Positions 30,456 to 38,079 of a DNA stretch of 47,030 nt are shown here, in pieces. A program made the translations under genes and the position numbers. The stretch's first letter is position 1. Each line of letters opens with the position of its first letter. The stretch is from Mycobacterium sp. PS03-16 (lineage in GTDB: Bacteria > Actinomycetota > Actinomycetes > Mycobacteriales > Mycobacteriaceae), in the NCBI RefSeq assembly GCF_004570325.1, contig NZ_SPQO01000035.1, positions 1 through 47,030 of the forward strand, written 5' to 3'. The notes beneath the pieces are model-generated. The model was not told the origin of the DNA and searched no databases. It saw nothing but the letters and a program-made list of their open reading frames with translations.

Positions 30456-32720
30456 GTGCTGATTCGAATGGCCCATTTGGCGCTCGACCGGCCGAGACGG
30501 ATTCTCCTGGCCGCCGTGTTGGTGATGGTCGGCGCCGGCGTCTTCGGTATCCCGGTCATCCAGAGCCTGTCGGCGGGGGGGTTCCAAGACCCGACCTCCG
30601 AGTCGGCGCAGGCCACTCGCGTACTCGTGGACCGGTTCGGTCAGGGCGACATGGACCTGGTGATCACCGTGACGTCCGAGGCCGGCGCCCAGAGCCCGAC
30701 GGCCACCGCCGTCGGCGCGGACATCACCGCGCAACTCGAGTCGTCCCCGCACGTCGCCGACGTGACCTCGGCCTGGACCGCACCCGCCGACGCGGTTCCC
30801 GCGCTGCTGAGCCGCGACCGCACCACCGGGCTGATCGTCGCAGGCATCACCGGCGGTGAGAGCGGCGCGCAGAAGCACGCCAAGGCGCTGGCCGAACGCC
30901 TCGTCCACGACCGCGACGGGGTGACCGTCCGCGCGGGCGGCGAGGCCATGACCTACGTCCAGATCAACACTCAGACCGAGAACGACCTGTTGACCATGGA
31001 GCTGATCGCGCTCCCGTTGAGCTTCGTGGTGCTGGTGTGGGTGTTCGGCGGACTGCTCACCGCGGCGCTGCCGGTGGCGGTCGGCGCGTTCGCGATCGTC
31101 GGCTCCATGGCGGTGCTGCGGCTGATCACGCTGGTCACCGACGTCTCGATCTTCGCGCTCAACCTGTCCGTCGCGATGGGCCTGGCGCTGGCCATCGACT
31201 ACACGCTGCTGATCGTCAGCCGCTACCGCGACGAACTGGCCGACGGCGCCGACCGCGACCGCGCGCTGATCCGGACCATGGCCACCGCGGGACGCACCGT
31301 GCTGTTCTCGGCACTCACCGTGGCGCTGTCGATGGCGACGATGGTGGCGTTCCCGATGTACTTCCTCAAGTCGTTCGCCTACGCGGGCATCGCGGTGGTC
31401 GGCTTCGCCGCGGTGGCCGCCATCGTCGTCGCCCCGGCCGCGATCGTGGTGCTCGGCGACCGCATCGACGCCTACGACGTGCGGCGGCTGCTGCGGCGGC
31501 TGCGCGGCAGGCCCGAACCCACACCGGCACCGGTCGAGCAGACGTCGTGGTACCGCTCGACGACGTTCGTGCAGCGCCGGTCGGTGCCGATCGGCGTGGC
31601 GATCGTCGCGCTGCTGCTCCTGCTGGGCGCCCCGTTCCTCGGCATCAAGTGGGGCTTTCCCGACGACCGGGTGCTGCCGCCGTCGTCGTCGGCCCGTCAG
31701 GTCGGCGACCAACTGCGCACCGACTTCGCGATCGACTCGGCGACCGACGTCACGATCGTCCTGCCCGACACTCGCGGTCTGACGCCGACCGACCTCGACC
31801 GCTACGCGGCCACCCTGTCGGAGGTCGGTGACGTGCTGACCGTGGCCGCGCCGGGCGGGACCTACGCCGGCGGCGACCGGGTCGGGCCACCGACCGCCGC
31901 GACGGGGGTCGCCGACGGCAGCGCCTACCTGACCGTCGCCAGCGACGCCGACCTGTTCTCCGAGGCCTCCGAACGCCAGCTCGACGCCCTGCACGCGGTC
32001 GCCGCACCGGGCGCGAAACCCGTGCTGTTCACCGGCACCGCGCAGATCAACCGGGACAGCTCCGAGTCGATCACCTCGCGGCTGCCGCTGGTCCTCGGCA
32101 TCATCGCCGCGATCAGCGTGGTGCTGCTGTTCCTGCTCACCGGCAGCGTCGTCATACCGCTCAAGGCGCTGATCCTCAACGTCCTGTCGCTCTCGGCCGC
32201 GTTCGGTGCGCTGGTGTGGATCTTCCAGGACGGACACCTCGGCGCGCTCGGCACGACGCCGACGGGCACGCTGGTCGCGAACATGCCGGTGCTGTTGTTC
32301 TGCATCGCGTTCGGGCTGTCCATGGACTACGAGGTGTTCCTGATGTCGCGGATCCGCGAGTTCTGGCTCGAGTCGGGCCGCACCCGCGCCGACAACGACC
32401 GGGCCGTCGCGCTCGGGCTGGCGCGGACCGGCCGGGTGGTGACGGCCGCCGCGCTGCTGATGACGATCTCGTTCGCGGCGCTGATCGCCGCCCAGGTGTC
32501 GTTCATGCGGATGTTCGGCGTCGGGTTCACGCTCGCGGTGCTCGCCGACGCGACCTTGGTCCGCATGCTGCTGGTGCCGGCGTTCATGCACGTGATGGGC
32601 CGCTGGAACTGGTGGGCGCCCGCGCCGCTGGCCCGCCTGCACGACCGGATCGGGCTCACCGAAGGAGGCCGGCGAGAACTCGAGCCGATGGCCGCCGCGC
32701 CACCGTCTTCTCGGGCATGA
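30456..32720 (+). CDS. MMPL-family RND lipid transporter (MmpL13-like by position)
   Basis: A 754-residue RND/MMPL protein. N-terminal LDRPRRILLAAVLVMVGAGVFG is helix 1, followed by a first extracytoplasmic domain (about 40-180), a block of five helices containing AIDYTLLIVSRYRDEL, a second extracytoplasmic domain (about 415-530), and a second helix block with FGLSMDYEVFLMSRIREFW. The paired DY motifs in the two helix blocks are the proton-relay residues of MMPL proteins. It exports a lipid or related cargo using the proton gradient. The M. tuberculosis counterpart at this place is split (mmpL13a/b, from memory); this copy is intact. AAGGGA lies 5 nt before GTG 30456. Confidence 0.92.
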   Translation: MLIRMAHLALDRPRRILLAAVLVMVGAGVFGIPVIQSLSAGGFQDPTSESAQATRVLVDRFGQGDMDLVITVTSEAGAQSPTATAVGADITAQLESSPHVADVTSAWTAPADAVPALLSRDRTTGLIVAGITGGESGAQKHAKALAERLVHDRDGVTVRAGGEAMTYVQINTQTENDLLTMELIALPLSFVVLVWVFGGLLTAALPVAVGAFAIVGSMAVLRLITLVTDVSIFALNLSVAMGLALAIDYTLLIVSRYRDELADGADRDRALIRTMATAGRTVLFSALTVALSMATMVAFPMYFLKSFAYAGIAVVGFAAVAAIVVAPAAIVVLGDRIDAYDVRRLLRRLRGRPEPTPAPVEQTSWYRSTTFVQRRSVPIGVAIVALLLLLGAPFLGIKWGFPDDRVLPPSSSARQVGDQLRTDFAIDSATDVTIVLPDTRGLTPTDLDRYAATLSEVGDVLTVAAPGGTYAGGDRVGPPTAATGVADGSAYLTVASDADLFSEASERQLDALHAVAAPGAKPVLFTGTAQINRDSSESITSRLPLVLGIIAAISVVLLFLLTGSVVIPLKALILNVLSLSAAFGALVWIFQDGHLGALGTTPTGTLVANMPVLLFCIAFGLSMDYEVFLMSRIREFWLESGRTRADNDRAVALGLARTGRVVTAAALLMTISFAALIAAQVSFMRMFGVGFTLAVLADATLVRMLLVPAFMHVMGRWNWWAPAPLARLHDRIGLTEGGRRELEPMAAAPPSSRA

Positions 32721-32775
32721 TCGAGGCGACGGACCTCGCGAGGGGCCGTCGCGTCGCCGGGAAGGGATGCAGCCG

Positions 32776-33408
32776 ATGAGCACAGTCGTGGACAATCCGT
32801 TCTTCGCCCGCGTGTGGACCCTGCTCTCGGGCCACGAGAACGCGGCGCTGCGCCGCACCCGCACCGAGAACCTCGCCGGTCTGACCGGCCGGGTGCTTGA
32901 GGTCGGCGCCGGCACCGGCACCAACTTCGCGCACTATCCCGCCACGGTCACCGAGGTGGTGGCGATCGAACCCGAACGCCGGCTGGCGGCCATCGCCCGC
33001 GACGCGGCCGCCACGGCGTCGGTCCCGGTCACCGTCACCACCGATACCATCGAACAGTTCAGCGCCACCGCACCGTTCGACGCGGTGGTGTGCTCTCTGG
33101 TGTTGTGTTCGGTCGACGACCCCGCCGGTGTCCTGCGCGGCCTGCGGTCGATGCTGCGGCCCGGCGGCCAGCTGCGCTACCTCGAACACGTCGCGGCAAC
33201 GGGTCCGCGGGCCCGGCTGCAACGGCTGGCCGACGCGACCGTGTGGCCGCGCCTGGCAGGCAACTGCCACACCCATCGCGACACCGAGGCGGCGATCACC
33301 GGCGCGGGCTTCGACGTCGAGCGGTCGGCGCGGGTCAGGTTGTTCCCGGCGTGGACGCCGCTGCCGATCACCGAGGTGGCGCTGGGACGCGCGGTGCGGC
33401 CGGCCTGA
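32776..33408 (+). CDS. Class I SAM-dependent methyltransferase
   Basis: A 210-residue methyltransferase of the Methyltransf_11/UbiE-like fold. Motif I is VLEVGAGTGTNF (about 41-52), the acidic motif II is VVAIEPERRLA, and VCSLVLCSVDDP and LRPGGQLRYLEHVAA follow as motifs IV-V. Substrate unknown; phospholipid or quinone methylation is the usual annotation for its M. tuberculosis counterpart (Rv1147, from memory). AAGGG lies 9 nt before ATG 32776; ATG 32767 abuts that site. It follows MMPL by 55 bp and ends 3 nt from the convergent sirtuin stop. Confidence 0.88.
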   Translation: MSTVVDNPFFARVWTLLSGHENAALRRTRTENLAGLTGRVLEVGAGTGTNFAHYPATVTEVVAIEPERRLAAIARDAAATASVPVTVTTDTIEQFSATAPFDAVVCSLVLCSVDDPAGVLRGLRSMLRPGGQLRYLEHVAATGPRARLQRLADATVWPRLAGNCHTHRDTEAAITGAGFDVERSARVRLFPAWTPLPITEVALGRAVRPA

Positions 33409-33411
33409 CCG

Positions 33412-34125
33412 TCAGGGCAGCAGGTCGGGCAGCCGCTGCAGCAGGTTCGGCAACGCGGTGGTCGCGGTCTCGCGCAACGACACCGTCGCGCTGTCCGACA
33501 GCGGTGTGCGTTCGGGGTTCACCTCCACCACCGCGGTGCCCCGGGCCAGCGCCAGCTCGGGCAGCCCGGCGGCGGGGTACACGATCGACGACGTCCCCAC
33601 CACGACGACCACGTCGGCGGTGGTGACCGCCTGCACCGACCGCTGCCAGGCCAGTTCGGGCAGCGCCTCGCCGAACCACACCACGTTGGGCCGGATCAGG
33701 CCGCCGCACGGGCACACGGGCGGGTCGACGGTCTCGACCGGCTCCGGCATGTCGGGCAGGGTGCCCTCGAAGCGGGATCCACATGCGTCGCAGTGGAATT
33801 CGAACAGGCTGCCGTGCAGGTGGTAGACCTCGGTGCTGCCGGCGCGTTCGTGCAGGTTGTCGACGTTCTGGGTGACCACCCGCACGTCGGCGTAGTCCTG
33901 CCAGGCGGCCACCGCCCGATGGCCGCTGTTGGGCTGCACCGCGTCCATCATGTAGTGACGCCACAGATACCAGGCCCACACCCGCTCAGGATGCGCCTGC
34001 CAGCCGTCGGCACTGGAGATCTCATAGGGGTCGACCTTCGCCCAGAGCCCTGTCTCGACGTCGCGGAACGTCGGCACCCCGCTCTCGGCGGAGATGCCGG
34101 CTCCACTCAGCACCGTCACCTGCAC
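33412..34125 (-). CDS. cobB: Sir2-family NAD-dependent protein deacylase, class III (SIRT5/CobB-like)
   Basis: A 237-residue sirtuin. NAD-binding GAGISAESGVPTFRD (8-22), QNVDNLH (86-92), catalytic His104 in YHLHGS, and zinc ligands Cys112/115 and Cys138/140. Tyr53 and Arg56 (WYLWR) form the YxxR pair that binds acyl-carboxylates in class III sirtuins, so desuccinylation or demalonylation may exceed deacetylation. Mycobacterial targets include acetyl-CoA synthetase, relevant to the carboxylate transporters further downstream. GTG 34125 is leaderless (TACTTT 6 nt upstream). Divergent from the GntR gene with only 36 bp between start codons. Confidence 0.93.
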   Translation of the reverse strand: MQVTVLSGAGISAESGVPTFRDVETGLWAKVDPYEISSADGWQAHPERVWAWYLWRHYMMDAVQPNSGHRAVAAWQDYADVRVVTQNVDNLHERAGSTEVYHLHGSLFEFHCDACGSRFEGTLPDMPEPVETVDPPVCPCGGLIRPNVVWFGEALPELAWQRSVQAVTTADVVVVVGTSSIVYPAAGLPELALARGTAVVEVNPERTPLSDSATVSLRETATTALPNLLQRLPDLLP

Positions 34126-34131
34126 ATGACC

Positions 34132-34155
34132 AAAGTAGCCGGTGTGGGTGATACT
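34132..34155. promoter_or_regulatory. Back-to-back leaderless -10 elements of sirtuin and GntR genes
   Basis: TACTTT (34132-34137, minus strand) lies 6 nt before the sirtuin GTG at 34125. GATACT (34150-34155, plus strand) lies 6 nt before the GntR GTG at 34162. The -10 boxes are 12 bp apart, so each promoter's upstream region overlaps the other's start site and simultaneous use is unlikely. Confidence 0.55.
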
Positions 34156-34161
34156 GGGCAC

Positions 34162-34527
34162 GTGGCCGAATTGGGGGATTGGGTTCAGATCGACGAGCGC
34201 GCGGCACGGCCACTGTTCGACCAGCTCAGAACGCAGATCATCGACGGGGTGCGCGACGGGAGGCTGTCGCCGGGCACCCGGTTGCCGACCGTGCGCGAAC
34301 TCGCCGGCCAGATCAACCTGGCCGTCAACACCGTCGCGCGGGCCTATCGTGAGCTGGAGACGGCGGGCATCCTCGAGACGCGGGGCCGGTTCGGCACCTA
34401 CGTCGCCCGGGTCGATCCCGCGGACACCGCGATGGCGACCGCCGCGCACACCTACGTCTCGGCGGCGCGGGCGCTGGGCGTCGGGAAGGACGAGGCGATG
34501 CGCTACGTCGAGGCCGCCTTCGGCTGA
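34162..34527 (+). CDS. GntR-family regulator, YtrA subfamily
   Basis: A 121-residue short regulator: an N-terminal winged helix (RPLFDQLRTQIIDGVRDG, LSPGTRLPTVRELAGQ, LAVNTVARAYRELE, RGRFGTYVA) and a C-terminal tail of about 40 residues without a large effector domain, as in the YtrA group. Such proteins usually repress adjacent genes or transporters. Given the 36-bp divergent spacing it probably controls itself and the sirtuin. GTG 34162 is leaderless. I recall Rv1152 in this position. It ends 7 nt from the convergent methyltransferase gene. Confidence 0.9.
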   Translation: MAELGDWVQIDERAARPLFDQLRTQIIDGVRDGRLSPGTRLPTVRELAGQINLAVNTVARAYRELETAGILETRGRFGTYVARVDPADTAMATAAHTYVSAARALGVGKDEAMRYVEAAFG

Positions 34528-34534
34528 CCCCGGG

Positions 34535-35371
34535 TCAGCCGAATTCCAGCAACGTCCACAGCGGACGGACCGGGTCGAGGATCGGCAGCCGCTGCATCGT
34601 CCACACGGCCGCGTTGAGCACCCTCCCGCGGCCGGCGGGCAGCGGCAGGTCGTGCACCGCACGGATGCCCGGCACGGTGTTCACCAGGTCGGCCGCCTCG
34701 GCCACGCTCAGGCTGAACGGCATCGGAGGCACCTTGTAGCGCAGCGACGTTCGCATCCCGCGCCGCGCCCACCAGGCGAACCACGACGGCGGCAGGTCGA
34801 ACATCATCTGGCCGCCGGGAAAACGTTGCGCGCACGCCCGGATCAACGACATGGACTCCTCGGGCTGCAGGTACATCAGCAGACCCTCGGCGGTGACGAA
34901 CACCCCGTCGGCCGGGTCGACGCGGTCCATCCAGCTGAAGTCCAGCGCGGACTGCGCGCAGACCTGCACCCGGTCGGAGTGGGGGAGCAGCTTCTCGCGC
35001 AGCGCGATGATCGGCGGCAGGTCGACGGTCAGCCAACGGAATTCGTGTCCGGCGCCGGCCGCGTCGAGGCGGTGGAAACTGGTCTGCAGCCCCTCGGCGA
35101 GCGCGACCACGGTGGCCTTCGGATGGTCCCGCAGGTAGCGGCGGGTGTAGGTGTCGAAACCCTTGGCCCGCAACGCCATGTCCTGGCGGCGGCTGGGCCC
35201 GAACTTCGCGAAGTCGAAGTCGATGGAGTCGACCAGCCGGATGGCCATCGGGTCGTCGATGAGAGAGTCGGGCCGGCGCGCCTCGTTGGCCCGTACCTGC
35301 AACGTCAGCAACGCGGTCTCCGAGACCCCGGTCAGGGCGCTGCCGTCGACTTTGGCCGGTGTGTCCGTCAC
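34535..35371 (-). CDS. omt: O-methyltransferase of leucine carboxyl methyltransferase (LCMT) type
   Basis: A 278-residue SAM-dependent methyltransferase of the PPM/LCMT/TcmP superfamily: VVALAEGLQTSFHRLDA holds motif I in the LCMT form (AEGLxTxxxRL), TVDLPPIIALREKLLP follows, and FVTAEGLLMYLQPEE is the conserved late motif. Substrate unknown. It matches omt (Rv1153c) by order beside the GntR/sirtuin pair, from memory. It is 44-50% alike by eye to the paralogue at 35904-36728 across the same motifs. GTG 35371 overlaps the DUF1697 stop by 4 nt, so it is the last gene of a three-gene coupled operon. Confidence 0.85.
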   Translation of the reverse strand: MTDTPAKVDGSALTGVSETALLTLQVRANEARRPDSLIDDPMAIRLVDSIDFDFAKFGPSRRQDMALRAKGFDTYTRRYLRDHPKATVVALAEGLQTSFHRLDAAGAGHEFRWLTVDLPPIIALREKLLPHSDRVQVCAQSALDFSWMDRVDPADGVFVTAEGLLMYLQPEESMSLIRACAQRFPGGQMMFDLPPSWFAWWARRGMRTSLRYKVPPMPFSLSVAEAADLVNTVPGIRAVHDLPLPAGRGRVLNAAVWTMQRLPILDPVRPLWTLLEFG

Positions 35372-35907
35372 CCCGCCGAATCTACCGAACGCAGCACTTT
35401 GTCCAGCGTGCGCAGGTTTCGGGTGGTGGTCGACGACTTGTAGCGCTTCTTGCCCATGGTCTTGCCGATGGTCGTGGCCAACGTGCCCGACTTCGGCACC
35501 TGCCAGTAGACGACGCCCTCGCCGCGTGCGATCTTCTCCTCCGGCGGGGCGTCGGCGGCCAGGGCGGCGATCTCCGCGAGCACCTCCGGATCGGTCACGA
35601 ACGTCACGTAGGAGTGGTGGCCCGGCTTCTCCCGTTCGAACGGGTACGCCGCCGCGATCGCGGCCACGGTGTCCACGTCATAGGCCAGCACCCAGGCGTC
35701 GTAGCCGAACGCCTCCCGCAGCGCGCGTTCGGCCGTGGCACGCACCGCCGCGGTCTTCGACGGGCTCTCCAGCAACACGTTGCCGCTCGCGAGAATGGTT
35801 CGCACAGAGGTGAATCCGGCCCCCTCGAACGCCTTCGCCACGTCGGCCATCCTCAGGTTCACCCCGCCGACGTTGACCCCGCGCAGGAAGGCCGCGTAGC
35901 GGGTCAC
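35368..35907 (-). CDS. DUF1697 family protein
   Basis: A 179-residue DUF1697 protein: the start MTRYAAFLRGVNVGGVNLRM, TILASGNVLLES in the first half and YWQVPKSGTL...TIGKTMGKKR...TTRNLRTLDK at the end are diagnostic. Two ferredoxin-like halves are expected. Its function is not established. It is placed between two paralogous O-methyltransferase genes and overlaps each by 4 nt (GTGA at 35904-35907 and 35368-35371), so all three are made from one mRNA in fixed ratio. Confidence 0.92.
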   Translation of the reverse strand: MTRYAAFLRGVNVGGVNLRMADVAKAFEGAGFTSVRTILASGNVLLESPSKTAAVRATAERALREAFGYDAWVLAYDVDTVAAIAAAYPFEREKPGHHSYVTFVTDPEVLAEIAALAADAPPEEKIARGEGVVYWQVPKSGTLATTIGKTMGKKRYKSSTTTRNLRTLDKVLRSVDSAG

Positions 35908-36728
35908 TCCGCGAACTCCAGCACGGTCATGGCGGGCCGGCCGTTGCGGTGCAGCGGTGACCGGTCCAGCGGCGGCCAGAACAGCGCGTTGAACAGGCCG
36001 CGGCCGCGCGGCCACGGCACGTCGCGCGCGGCGCGCACCCCGGGGATGCGGCCGGGCAGCGCGAGCGCTTCGTCGACGGTGAGCGCGAACGGCATCGGCG
36101 GCGTCACGTACCGGTCGGAGAGCTTCATCCCCGCCATGGTGCGGCGGCTCAGCCAGTGCGGGATCGAATCGAACATCATCCGCCCGCCGGGAAACCGGGC
36201 CGCGCAGTCGGCGATCAGGTCGACCACGTCGCCGGGTTCCAGGTACATCAGCAGGCCCTCGGCGGTGATGAACACGCCGTCGGAGACGTCCACCCGGTCC
36301 ATCCAGCTGCGGTCCAGCGCCGACTGCGCCAGCGCGACGATCCGGTCGTCGGCGGGCAGCAGCTGCTCCCGCAACGCCATCACCGGCGGAAGGTCGACCG
36401 AGAACCAGCGGATGTCGTCGGCGACGCCGAGCCGGTGCAGCCGCCACAGGCTGGTCTGCAGTCCTTCGGCGAGCGCCACGACCGCGGCCCGCGGATGTGC
36501 GGTCAGATAGTCGGCGGTGGCCGCGTCGAAGGCGCGGGCGCGCAACCCGTGCGACTGGTTGGGCCGACCGAATTTCCGGTAGTCGTAAGAGATGGCGTCG
36601 AACAGCGTGACCGCCCACGGGTCGCGGATGACGCCGTCGGACCGCTTGGCCTCCGAGGCCCGGTTGTGCAGCGTCCACAGCGTGGTCGCCGAAACCCCGT
36701 CCAGGGTGCTGCCGTCGATGACCGTCAC
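35904..36728 (-). CDS. LCMT-type O-methyltransferase, second paralogue
   Basis: A 274-residue paralogue of the 34535-35371 protein, with the same VVALAEGLQTSLWRLHR, SVDLPPVMALREQLLP and FITAEGLLMYLEPGD motifs, and the same SEAxRxDxxIxDPxA N-terminal block. It was probably created by tandem duplication followed by insertion of DUF1697 between the copies. GTG 36728 is leaderless: TACACT lies 6 nt upstream (36735-36740, minus strand). First gene of the three-gene operon. Substrate unknown. Confidence 0.85.
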   Translation of the reverse strand: MTVIDGSTLDGVSATTLWTLHNRASEAKRSDGVIRDPWAVTLFDAISYDYRKFGRPNQSHGLRARAFDAATADYLTAHPRAAVVALAEGLQTSLWRLHRLGVADDIRWFSVDLPPVMALREQLLPADDRIVALAQSALDRSWMDRVDVSDGVFITAEGLLMYLEPGDVVDLIADCAARFPGGRMMFDSIPHWLSRRTMAGMKLSDRYVTPPMPFALTVDEALALPGRIPGVRAARDVPWPRGRGLFNALFWPPLDRSPLHRNGRPAMTVLEFAE

Positions 36729-36734
36729 GGCACG

Positions 36735-36784
36735 AGTGTAAGAAGTGCCGGTTCGGCCGGGGCGGCTTCCCGCGGGCGTAGGCT
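36735..36784. promoter_or_regulatory. Divergent leaderless -10 elements (methyltransferase / PPOX)
   Basis: TACACT (36735-36740, minus strand) is 6 nt before GTG 36728, and TAGGCT (36779-36784, plus strand) is 6 nt before ATG 36791. Both are exact TANNNT boxes. Confidence 0.55.
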
Positions 36785-36790
36785 CGGCGC

Positions 36791-37234
36791 ATGAGCCGCC
36801 AGGTGTTCGACGACAAGCTGTTGGCCGTGATCAGCGGTAACTCGCTGGGCGTCCTCGCGACCATCAAACGCGACGGACGGCCGCAGTTGTCGAACGTCTC
36901 CTACCATTTCGACGCCCGCGCGGTCGCACTCGAGGTGTCGATCACCGAGCCGAGGGCCAAGACCCGCAACCTGCGCCGCGACCCGCGCGCCTCGATCCAC
37001 GTCAGCTCCGACGACGGGTGGGCCTACGCGGTGGCCGAGGGCGACGCCGTCCTCACCCCGCCCGCCGCGGCACCTGACGACGACACCGTCGAAGCTCTGA
37101 TTGCGTTGTACCGCAACATCGCCGGTGAACATCCCGACTGGGACGACTATCGCCGGGCGATGGTCGACGACCGGCGGGTGCTGCTCACGCTGCCCATCTC
37201 GCACCTCTACGGGATGCCGCCGGGACGGCGCTGA
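36791..37234 (+). CDS. PPOX-class F420-binding protein (Rv1155-like)
   Basis: A 147-residue split-barrel flavin/deazaflavin-binding protein: MSRQVFDDKLLAVISGNSLG, GVLATIKRDGRPQLSNVSY, ITEPRAKTRNLRRDPRASIHV and the C-terminal DDYRRAMVDDRRVLLTL agree with the Rv1155 group of F420-dependent reductases in the pyridoxamine-5'-phosphate oxidase fold. It binds F420 as a dimer; the natural substrate is uncertain. ATG 36791 is leaderless. Gene order beside omt also matches Rv1155 as I remember it. Confidence 0.9.
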   Translation: MSRQVFDDKLLAVISGNSLGVLATIKRDGRPQLSNVSYHFDARAVALEVSITEPRAKTRNLRRDPRASIHVSSDDGWAYAVAEGDAVLTPPAAAPDDDTVEALIALYRNIAGEHPDWDDYRRAMVDDRRVLLTLPISHLYGMPPGRR

Positions 37235-37277
37235 AATTCGGGCGACGACGGTGTGCCGGCCGCGCTAGGCTGCCGGC

Positions 37278-37445
37278 ATGGCTGAGCAACCGGACGACGA
37301 CACCAAGCGCAAGTTCCGGGAGGCGCTCGAACGCAAGAAGGCCGCGTCGGCAGGCGGGGAAGACCACCGCGACGGCGGGCGCAAGCAGCCGAAGGCCCAC
37401 GGGCGCGCGGAGAACCGCCGCGAATTCCGCCGCAAGAGCGGCTGA
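37278..37445 (+). CDS. DUF5302-type small basic protein
   Basis: A 55-residue protein: MAEQPDDDTKRKFREALERK, a Gly/His/Asp-rich middle and the end NRREFRRKSG. The KxKFREALERK opening and FRRKSG end are those of actinobacterial DUF5302 proteins. It is highly charged, soluble and of unknown function. ATG 37278 has TAGGCT (37266-37271) exactly 6 nt upstream, so it is leaderless. The stop is 3 nt before the LysE GTG, suggesting co-transcription. Confidence 0.85.
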   Translation: MAEQPDDDTKRKFREALERKKAASAGGEDHRDGGRKQPKAHGRAENRREFRRKSG

Positions 37446-37448
37446 TCC

Positions 37449-38051
37449 GTGACCCCCGAGTTCCTGCTCACCACGCTGGTGGTGGTCGCGACGCCCGGCG
37501 CCGGCGTGCTGTTCACCGTCGCCGCCGGGGTGGCGCGCGGCTGGCGGGCCGGCCTGGTCGCCGCGTTCGCGTGCACGCTGGGCATCGTGCCGCACATGGT
37601 CGCCGCGGTGACCGGCCTCGCGGCGATCATGCACACCAGCGCGCTGGCGTTCTCGGTGATCAAGTGGCTGGGCGTGGCCTACCTGCTGTACCTGGCGTGG
37701 CGCACCGTGCGTGACCGGTCGGTGTTCGGCGTGAAGGCCGATCAGGCCCCGGTGTCGCCGTGGCGGGTGATCGGCGCAGGCATCCTGCTCAACCTGCTCA
37801 ACCCGAAGCTGACGATCTTCTTCTTCGCGTTCCTGCCCCAGTTCGTCACGCCCGGCACGGTGCCGACGATGGTGGGCCTCAGCGCGGTGTTCATGGCCGC
37901 GACGCTGGTGGTGTTCAGCATCTACGGCGTGTTCGCGGCCGCGGTCCGGCGCGAGGTGATCTCGCGTCCCGCCGTGATGGCGTGGATCCGGCGCAGCTTC
38001 GCCGCGACCTACGTGATGCTGGCCGGGCGACTGGCGCTGCAGACCCGCTGA
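37449..38051 (+). CDS. LysE/RhtB-family amino acid exporter
   Basis: A 200-residue membrane protein with six predicted helices. The RhtB hallmark is at the start (TPGAGVLFTVAAGVARGWRAG), followed by WLGVAYLLYLAWRTVR and NLLNPKLTIFFFAFLPQFV, the conserved NPK segment. It should export an amino acid or related metabolite. GTG 37449 comes 3 nt after the DUF5302 stop. The substrate is unknown. Confidence 0.9.
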   Translation: MTPEFLLTTLVVVATPGAGVLFTVAAGVARGWRAGLVAAFACTLGIVPHMVAAVTGLAAIMHTSALAFSVIKWLGVAYLLYLAWRTVRDRSVFGVKADQAPVSPWRVIGAGILLNLLNPKLTIFFFAFLPQFVTPGTVPTMVGLSAVFMAATLVVFSIYGVFAAAVRREVISRPAVMAWIRRSFAATYVMLAGRLALQTR

Positions 38052-38079
38052 CCGGAGGCCGGCCGGCGTGCGGTGGCAC

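Noticed and set aside
30285..32924. 879-residue minus-strand open frame opposite MMPL
   Set aside because: Low-complexity shadow of the MMPL gene caused by high GC; no motifs.
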